64,000 nucleotides of DNA from Atopsyche davidsoni. Lineage: Eukaryota > Arthropoda > Insecta > Trichoptera > Hydrobiosidae. The translations under genes were made by a program, and so were the position numbers. Under the pieces are notes generated by a model, which worked only from the letters and a program-made list of their open reading frames with translations, searched no databases and was not told the DNA's origin. Of the stretch, positions 56,625 to 64,000 are shown piece after piece (the first letter of the stretch is position 1; each line of letters begins with the position of its first letter). The stretch spans positions 9,401,001 through 9,465,000 of the forward strand of contig JAILWY010000018.1 in the NCBI GenBank assembly GCA_022113835.1. Direction: 5' to 3'.

Positions 56625-56885
56625 CTTTGCGTGTAGTCCGAGCAGATAAATCACGCTGCGGAACCATCAACGATAAGGCTCGTAAGTTAATTGTACTTTT
56701 AGAAATTACAGTCTTCAAAAGACTCGATGAAGCTGGCAGTCTCATTCAAAGGTAATTAGCGAAGAAATCGCCAACCACACCTGTCGGCGAAGAAGTCATG
56801 TCCGATAATCTCTCATCGGCGCTTCCAGTCCGCCGCGCTGGACGGGCGCGGAGCAGTGCCTTACCGGCTACAGGAATCCGACTTT
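56625..56885. promoter_or_regulatory. GC-richer island
   Basis: Block with a GC-rich core at 56820-56875 (CCGCCGCGCTGGACGGGCGCGG). No coding frame. Regulatory by composition only. Confidence 0.25.
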
Positions 56886-56889
56886 CTAC

Positions 56890-58735
56890 ATTCTTTGCTC
56901 TACAATAATTTTAATATTATAGCTAGAATGTCCGCGTTACGTGATTAAATTTCAAATTAAAACCAATAAAATAATACAGCGCCAAGTGTACTATCCTAAT
57001 TGAGAATCACAATGGAAATTAGCAGACTTCATTTACAATTAAATTACTGCTGCCGGAAGGAATTGTTTAAGCAACAATTACTTCAGGTAATTTATAATTA
57101 GTGAATGTCACATAAAACATAACTAAAGACATAACCATTGACTTCAAAGTAAATGTGCGTATAGCTATTATTATACATTTCTCATGCAATTTCAAATATA
57201 TTTTACTGCAACTATGTTGTTTTGCGCATTACATTTAAAACAATTTCGTTATTTCAAATTATTTCTTTTTTAGCAACAGGCAATAGTTTTTGGACAGTAA
57301 ACTTTTGCTTAATACTTATGTAATCTGCACAAATATTTATATATACTTTACTGAAAAATTTAATTGTTGATACCAATAACCTATATCTGCTAAGTATTCG
57401 TTTTTTTTTTCGATTACAATTGGAGAATTGTGATGATTGCAAATTTCCGGTTTCTCTCAATCAGTTCAATTATCTATGTGAAGAACCTGCCGGATATTCA
57501 CACGACTCAAATAAATACAAAATAATTGCATTTCTAGTAATTTGTCGGTATTTAAAAAAAGATATCGGAGTCTGATCGTACGTGTTATTTTCTGGGAACG
57601 CTTTTCTCTCACAATTGAGAGAATCGCGAAGGCAATTTAATTTAATAAAAAGCTACTAACATAACAGCTGTACTGTTAATCAACTGATTTTAATACGGAG
57701 AAAATGCAGGGGAGATCAGACACCTTGATTGTGTATTACTTCTGCTTCCTTTAAAAACTTCCAAATCATATTATGTTATTGATTAGGAAATTTATCATTA
57801 TACTAGGTACTTGTGGTTTTTATAAAACTATCGTCGTTTAACCGTAACTAATGCATGATTATGCCCGAGATTGATAAAATATCCCTAACTCCGTTTAAAA
57901 CGTCATAAAATATAAACTGGTTGTTTAAAACAAATATTTTTGCAATGTCGGCGAACTAGAGAGTGAAATTGTCGGCAAGTGTTGTCATCTGATTATATTC
58001 CCGAGGTCGAGGGCCGCCAGTCCAGCCAAACGGTCGAAAAAATTCAACATGCATACGTATTTTTAATCAATCTAAATTATTGGTGGTCACAAAATCAATT
58101 AGCGCAATATTATTGAGTGATACGCTTAATCAAAACCAATCATCTTTATGAAGCTATACTCAATATGGCAGAATTGGGGTTTAGCTGTTAAAAAATTACT
58201 TAGCGCCTGTGAATTGAAAGTTCACCATGATAGTATAAAAATAATGTCCAAATTATCTCGTGGTAGGCAATAGTCGACATTGTATCACAGTATTATTGAA
58301 CTGTCCCTTTCGTGTTTCGAGCTGTATAGAGATTATATATCATCCCAATTAAATTAAAAATTAACCTTTCTTTAGCATTCACCGTCTAAGATTTATGAAT
58401 TCTCTTGGACTCAACTATAGTTAATTCATCACTATAAAAATAGTAAGACCTAAAGCTTTAAAACTCTTCAGTTCTTTCATGTTGACGCAGAGTATTATTC
58501 TTTCGTATAAAATCCAAAAAATCGTGAAAAATGGCATTATTAAAAAGGTTATTTTACAGTGCACGTGTATGTATTTTATCCAGTTATTTCTCGCCCAGGG
58601 ACGACTAGAACGGAGGATTTGAATAAAATTGCACCTTCTTGATTCGCGTTGTTTTAGTTTTATTCATCACATGACGATTTGCGCGAAGGCGAAGAAACCA
58701 AGTCTGTAGCGAACTATCTCATTTATTTATTTTTT
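56890..58735. other. AT-rich stretch without gene
   Basis: One small GC-rich patch at 58000-58040. Nothing else recognised. Confidence 0.45.
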
Positions 58736-58739
58736 TATT

Positions 58740-58990
58740 TATTTTTCTCTCGCAAAATAATTTAGCGACGCGAGTGAGTCCCGCCGAGTCGGCTGCCCGC
58801 GTGGGCGGCTCGGCCGGTCGCCGGCCTTTGCTTATTTACTCGCAAGACGTTTCGGCCAAGTGGCTAAATTGGCTCAGCACTGGCTAAGGGCTTTCTGGCT
58901 CCGGTTTCCGCAGTGCATTTATGCAGTTTACGTGCAGTGTAGGAGTGCTGTTCGCGAGGGCTCGCTTAGAGATCCCTTGAGCCCTCAACA
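58740..58990. promoter_or_regulatory. GC-rich island next to the foldback element
   Basis: CpG-rich core at 58765-58830 with repeated GGC-GGCC words; at its right edge GAGGGCTC (58956-58963) and GAGCCCTC (58979-58986) form a hairpin. No frame. Regulatory function is inferred only. Confidence 0.3.
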
Positions 58991-58992
58991 CC

Positions 58993-59137
58993 CGTAGCAA
59001 CAAATCGCACCACCAACTAGCAATAACGTCCTACATATCAATCTAGTCTACATATCAATCATTCTAGTCTAAAAAATACCCAAAATAAAGGGACGCTAAC
59101 GGCTAGCTGCAAGTTGGTGGCGCGATTTGTTGCTACG
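58993..59137. mobile_element. 145-bp foldback (MITE-like) element
   Basis: Terminal inverted repeats of 30 bp (58993-59022 and 59108-59137) match at 28 of 30 positions, starting CGTAGCAACAAATCGC. A weaker complementarity continues inwards. The loop holds a 17-bp tandem duplication (CTACATATCAAT twice, 59031-59059). No transposase. The word GCTTAGA flanks at 58964-58970 and 59139-59145, but not directly adjacent on the left, so it is at best a doubtful target duplication. A long hairpin RNA is another reading. Confidence 0.75.
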
Positions 59138-59139
59138 TG

Positions 59140-60760
59140 CTTAGAAGGCCATTAATGTTCCTTTCGTTTATCAAATCAAACGATTGCAGTGCAAATTAAT
59201 CAATTGAGTGAGTAAATAAAATATATAATAAATAAAATTAAAATAAAATATACACTAAATAATGTACCAGGTACATATTTTATAAATCAAGTAAAGAGTG
59301 TTGTAAAGCTAAAATAAATAAATGGATAAAAATTATTGTAACATGTATAATAAAGAAATAAAAATAAAATTCTTACACACAAATTGCATGTTATGCATTT
59401 AAGAGTTTTCTTTAGAAAGTATCCCTCAAGCACTTTGCTACTTTTTATATCGTTATTAATTATTAAGTTGTCCGACGGTGTATTTACTTATAAGAAACTA
59501 AATGTTCAGCCATGCGTTTATTCCAAATGTGGTACTACGCAATTTGGTTTTGTTTGCTTCCAAAGTGCCCATTCAATATTTGTGAGACATGTATGTGAAT
59601 TTTCTTGAATGGAATAAAAACATTGCACAGCTATGATTTGAAGCAAAACTGAAGTAGACTTTGATACAATATAATATTGCAAAATATAAGTAAATGATAT
59701 TTTTTTGGTTATATCTACAGTTCACAGTTCAAAAATCTATTTATTTAATGTTATATTTACATAATATTATTAAATAAACGACATTGAATTTTCACTGCAC
59801 TACTTCAGTGCTTTTGGATACCAATAAATTGCATTTTGGTTTTAAAAAAAACCTAATGCGAATATAAAAATAAGCTCCATGTAAAAAGTTATTTATAATT
59901 TATTATTGTACACACATTTTAATCCGGTGTTATCCACTTATCCACAAATGCCACATGCCTTAGAATTAATCAACTAATTATTATTAACCATACCTCTGTA
60001 AATAAGCATTACAATAATAAGTAAGACACAAGAGCAAAGTCAGTGAAACTTAGTAACGAGTCACCCACTTGACACTTATTTACAGGAGATACAATTTTTC
60101 AGTACAGGTTTCGAGACTGCTCGACAGTTTGCCGCTTGGATTTAATATGTCAACTGAGAAAATAGATCGAATATTAACATTAACATATATAATAAATACA
60201 AAACCTTCTAAGCTATATTTATACTGCTTAAATTTACGATTTGTTTCCTGCAGTTTTTGCATGTTTACGTCGAATTATTCAGGTTACGTAAATAAAACAT
60301 CAAGGCAGACTAAATATAAAAAAAACACAATTTGAGCACAATTTAAAAGTGGTCGCGGTAATAATCTCTAAGTTATGACGCATTTCAAATAAAATATTGT
60401 TTAACAATATACAAACGTCAAAGCACTTTAGTCATCGTCCAAGTTCATGTCGCGAATCCATCATTTTTTTACATTTCCCAGGCAAACAAAGCATACGTAT
60501 TTTTTGTCAGCCAATACAAGATAGGTGTACATTTATTTAGATTTTAAACTTAATGTAAAAAACATTACATGAGCCATATTTTAAAATACTACAAGACCTA
60601 CTTTAAATAATTTAAAAAACTCCAAACTCTAATAAAACTATCTTTGATAGTATTCCTCGTGTTTATTGAAGTCAATACTTAGTCCTGCCTTATACACGGG
60701 AATGTAGGCTTATTAAGTTTACAACAATCAATAAAAAATAGCTCAGGTGTATAATTTGAT
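59140..60760. other. AT-rich stretch without recognised gene
   Basis: Frames of 74 (59384-59608) and 88 codons (60069-60335) on the plus strand carry no domain. Nothing else seen. Confidence 0.45.
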
Positions 60761-60764
60761 CTAA

Positions 60765-61430
60765 TCGGCGACGTCCCCGGCGTCGACCTGCCACGCTCCA
60801 CAAACGGGAGCACCTTGGAGCTCCTCCGGTCCGTGCGCTTCCTCTTTGGAAACTCTCAAGGTGTATTCGGTCGCCCGCTGATTTGATATTTTGACGGAAT
60901 TATGAAAGCCTACATTTGCCGAGCTGCAGGCTTTGCAGCGGTCGGATGCTTCTCTTGAATCCCACTGAATTCGCTGAACAATTAAATTGATTGATACTAA
61001 TTTGCATCGGGCAGCCGTGAATGGAGGCTGGCTGGCTGCATACTGCACAAAGGTAGACAGCAGCTCACCTGGCGAGACCGCATCGAGGTATACAATATTC
61101 ATTTTTAAAATATATTTTAAAAAAAATGACAACACAAAATGATGCAACATGCAGTCGCGGTCCCGTGAGTTTGTGGACCCTGATGTCTCGAATCCTTTGG
61201 ATTGCATTCTTATTTAAATACATGGGAATTTCTATAATTTGTGTTTTTTTTTTAACTGAATTAGCTTCAGGGTGACCAAAGCACGCCCCTGAGAGAAAGC
61301 CGACCCCGAGCGCGCCATGCCGCGATGCAAATACCGAGTTTAACAGACTTTCGTCCTCAGCAGGCGCATCGGTCATCAGCGAGGAGTCGCTGCGCTGATT
61401 GCCGAGTCGCGTCACACAGTACTCCACAAG
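60765..61430 (-). other. Two GC-richer blocks, possible exon(s)
   Basis: Two minus-strand frames of 148 and 120 codons overlap here. A donor-like CGCCAG/GTGAGC on the minus strand (intron would start about 61071) lies between the blocks. Neither frame resembles a known family and no matching acceptor was seen. Listed as unassigned; either regulatory DNA or an unrecognised exon. Confidence 0.25.
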
Positions 61431-61743
61431 ACAGATTTAAATATATTAAACCATTAACCGTTTGTTTATACCGTGCCTCGCATACGCCTGCGGTAATTCG
61501 ATAAGTTTAGTTTATACTGAATGTTATAGCACGGAGTTCCCCGCTGGTGTAGATTACTATTATATATAAATAATACAGAATGGCGATAATGTAACATCCT
61601 GGCGTGACTTATTGAAATTCCTCCCTGTGTATGAAGTTAATTATTCACCATATATACAAGAAACGCTACTTATGATTCCGTGCGTAATCGAATGAAAGTG
61701 ATTTTATAACAAAAAACCTACAGGTCCGAAGTGTAATACTTAC

Positions 61744-61752
61744 CTAGATGTG
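61744..61752 (-). other. Possible 9-bp microexon
   Basis: On the minus strand an acceptor-like TATAATTACAG is followed by nine bases and then a strong donor TAG/GTAAGTATT. Microexons of this size exist in neural and cytoskeletal genes. A chance donor is equally likely. Confidence 0.2.
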
Positions 61753-62205
61753 CTGTAATTATAATTGGATTATCAGTTTATTTTCGTTTTGAATGCAAAA
61801 ATGTTCACTTTGCTGCTGAATTCCGTCATGTCATTGGCATGTGGCAAAAACACAAGGGACGTCATCGTAACCCATATAAAAAAGGTTTGAAAACGCTGAA
61901 CGATAAAATAATATTTATGATAATATGACGCATTGAGGCATACCCTGTAATAATAGTACTCAAAGAACTACAAATTGATAAAATTAATTTTAATTTAATG
62001 TTTACTTGCAAATACATTTTTGATTATATGTGAGTGACTAAGCCTGAGATCGATCTCAGTATTTTAAATTTCATCTTTTTTATAATATTTTTTTATATGT
62101 ATTTTAATTAAGTACTACAATCTGAAAAACAATTTACGTATTATTTCCATTGAATGATGATTAATGAATTTAGTGATTTTTTTATATTGAATATATTCAA
62201 TTATG

Positions 62206-62207
<2 letters not shown>

Positions 62208-62268
<61 letters not shown>
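62208..62268. repeat. (AT)n microsatellite, about 30 units
   Basis: Uninterrupted alternating AT over 61 bp. Confidence 0.97.
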
Positions 62269-62269
<1 letters not shown>

Positions 62270-62270
<1 letters not shown>

Positions 62271-64000
62271 AATAACATAAATAATAAATGAATACTCGAT
62301 AGTGGCATTTCAAATGTCGTATTAATAATAATTATCTGCAACATACAATTTATGAAGTTCATTAAAATACGCGTCGTATAATCTCCACACGCTTAAAATA
62401 AAAATCACGTTTAGCTCAAATAACTACACTGGAATTTTGAGATAACGATATTATCGTCCAGTGCAGAAACGATACGACCAGACGCGAGTTTGCTGCATGC
62501 TGAACATATTGTGAAAATAATTATAACTGTGTTGTGACGTGCAGTGTCTACTTGCTAAGGTTCAATGCATGCCCTTAGATTAATCGCCAATATAATCAAT
62601 ATATTAAAATACCAATAATTTTTTTCAAATATTTAAAATATAAATTAAAACAAAAATATTACGAGGCCACTGACATTCATTGTGACATTTGATACTTATG
62701 TACCAAAGAATCAAAAGTGAATAATTTTTTAATTAATAACATTTTAAATAAACAAGCATAAGCATCATTTTACGCAGTTTGTATTTTAATGAAAGTGCTG
62801 TGGATAATTAATCCATGAATATTTATTATATTATGAATTAAAATGAATTAGTTTAATTTATTGTTGTGAATTATTATTTTTTATTCGTAGATTATATTAC
62901 TGTGGAATTTCATTAATGCGTATGCACTGGTATCTTCAACATTTTTATTGATAATTCATCAAATTGGTGGAGCAGTGTTTCAGTTTTCACGTCTGCCTAC
63001 GCAGTGCCGTTGTCATGAAAAATGGCTTTTTACTTTGTTCCCCCGAGTGAGTCACACTGTAGAATGGACGAAGGTCGACCACTCATAACAAGTCTTCATT
63101 CAGAGAAACTGATAAATCTTCTTACAGCTCAATATAAGTTAATACTTTTATGGCTTATTTTAATACTGAATTTTTCAGTGCAGTTAATCGCAGTTCTTCG
63201 TGATGCTTTTAAATTGAACAGTGCAGTCATGATTCATGAAATAATTTCAACTGCATCGACTGCCGGTCATAAACCTTGGCTTAAAGTTGTAGTTGTATTC
63301 ATATTTATATACTCAGATAAGCGATGAAACACACAGTGGGTCGGCTTCGGTGCGATATATCCTGCCACAAGGTTCTCATATTTTTGAATGACAGAAGTTA
63401 ATTGAAGTTAACGGGAATCTGCGGTCAGAGGAATCACTTACCAATATTTGAGACCGACAGATCGGAAATATTCTAACAATAAAAAAAACTTGTTGTTACA
63501 GAAATTATAAGCTGTATTGCATTTTCACTTGTAGGCTCTCAACGACTTACGAAGAGAAATTATTTTAAACATTTCATAGCCATGTCTTACCGAACATTAC
63601 AAGTCCTTCCGTGAAACTACGTGACGGCCTTGGTGATGTTAGTTATTTATGATTCAATTTAACTAATAGAAATATCAGAAATTTTATAATTGTAAGTCAG
63701 TGACTGTCGGAAATTTAATGTAATACGTTGACTCTAAAAAAATATATAAAGATCATATTAAATACTCTTACAATTACGCTGTTTAGCATCACTCATGTGG
63801 AAATTACTCATATCTATAATATCGCCAAATGATTCACTTACTGCTGCAGTATATTTCACAATTAAAAAATTAAGAACACTCACTTTATTATTTCATATGT
63901 AAAGTCCATATTATATTATACGTATATTAACAATCAAAATAAAAAGTTAAACCTAATAAAATATCAAATTATTCTGCTACAATAATCGTAACTGTTATAA
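62270..64000. other. AT-rich stretch without recognised gene
   Basis: The 101-codon plus frame at 63022-63327 has a hydrophobic run (LILLWLILILNF) but no family signature or splice context. Not called. Confidence 0.4.

Noticed and set aside
58991..59012. miR-100/miR-10 like seed (ACCCGTAG)
   Set aside because: Similarity stops after eight bases and the hairpin geometry is not that of the miR-10 family.

Overview
The window reads as nuclear DNA of an animal, most likely an insect. It is strongly AT-rich and gene-poor, CpG is not visibly depleted, and the one certain gene is split by introns with canonical GT..AG sites. Transposon remnants of Jockey-like type would fit Lepidoptera, but nothing here fixes the order. 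No bacterial operon, tRNA, rRNA or CRISPR array was seen. Most short open frames are chance.

The only well supported protein-coding gene lies on the minus strand at 34.4-37.4 kb. Two exons (37028-37388 and 34416-35752) join in frame across a 1275-bp intron. They encode about 566 residues of a Dbl-homology Rho guanine nucleotide exchange factor. The DH domain appears to be interrupted by about 330 residues of Ser/acidic sequence within one exon. The 5' end of the gene and the rest of the DH domain (and any PH domain) were not found; upstream exons should lie above 37388 and downstream exons below 34416.

The largest mobile element is at 13731-21520: an LTR retroelement with two 3174-bp LTRs that show no difference in any stretch compared, a 1442-bp interior without gag or pol, a 4-bp target duplication, and PPT and PBS signals that place it on the minus strand. 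It looks young and non-autonomous. Other repeats are a Jockey-like LINE 3' fragment (23.7-24.0 kb), a 145-bp foldback element (59.0 kb), a 104-bp foldback (48.5 kb), a diverged repeat pair in opposite orientation (50.3 and 54.1 kb), a 41-bp near-perfect palindrome (22.8 kb), a 16-bp tandem repeat (26.9 kb) and several microsatellites.

The rest is AT-rich sequence studded with compact GC-richer islands of 100-500 bp. The strongest, at 7.4-8.3 kb, has a long G-run tract on the minus strand and two strong minus-strand splice donors, so it is a good promoter/first-exon candidate for a gene running left. The other islands look like regulatory elements or unrecognised exons. This is inference from composition and motifs; no conservation data were available.
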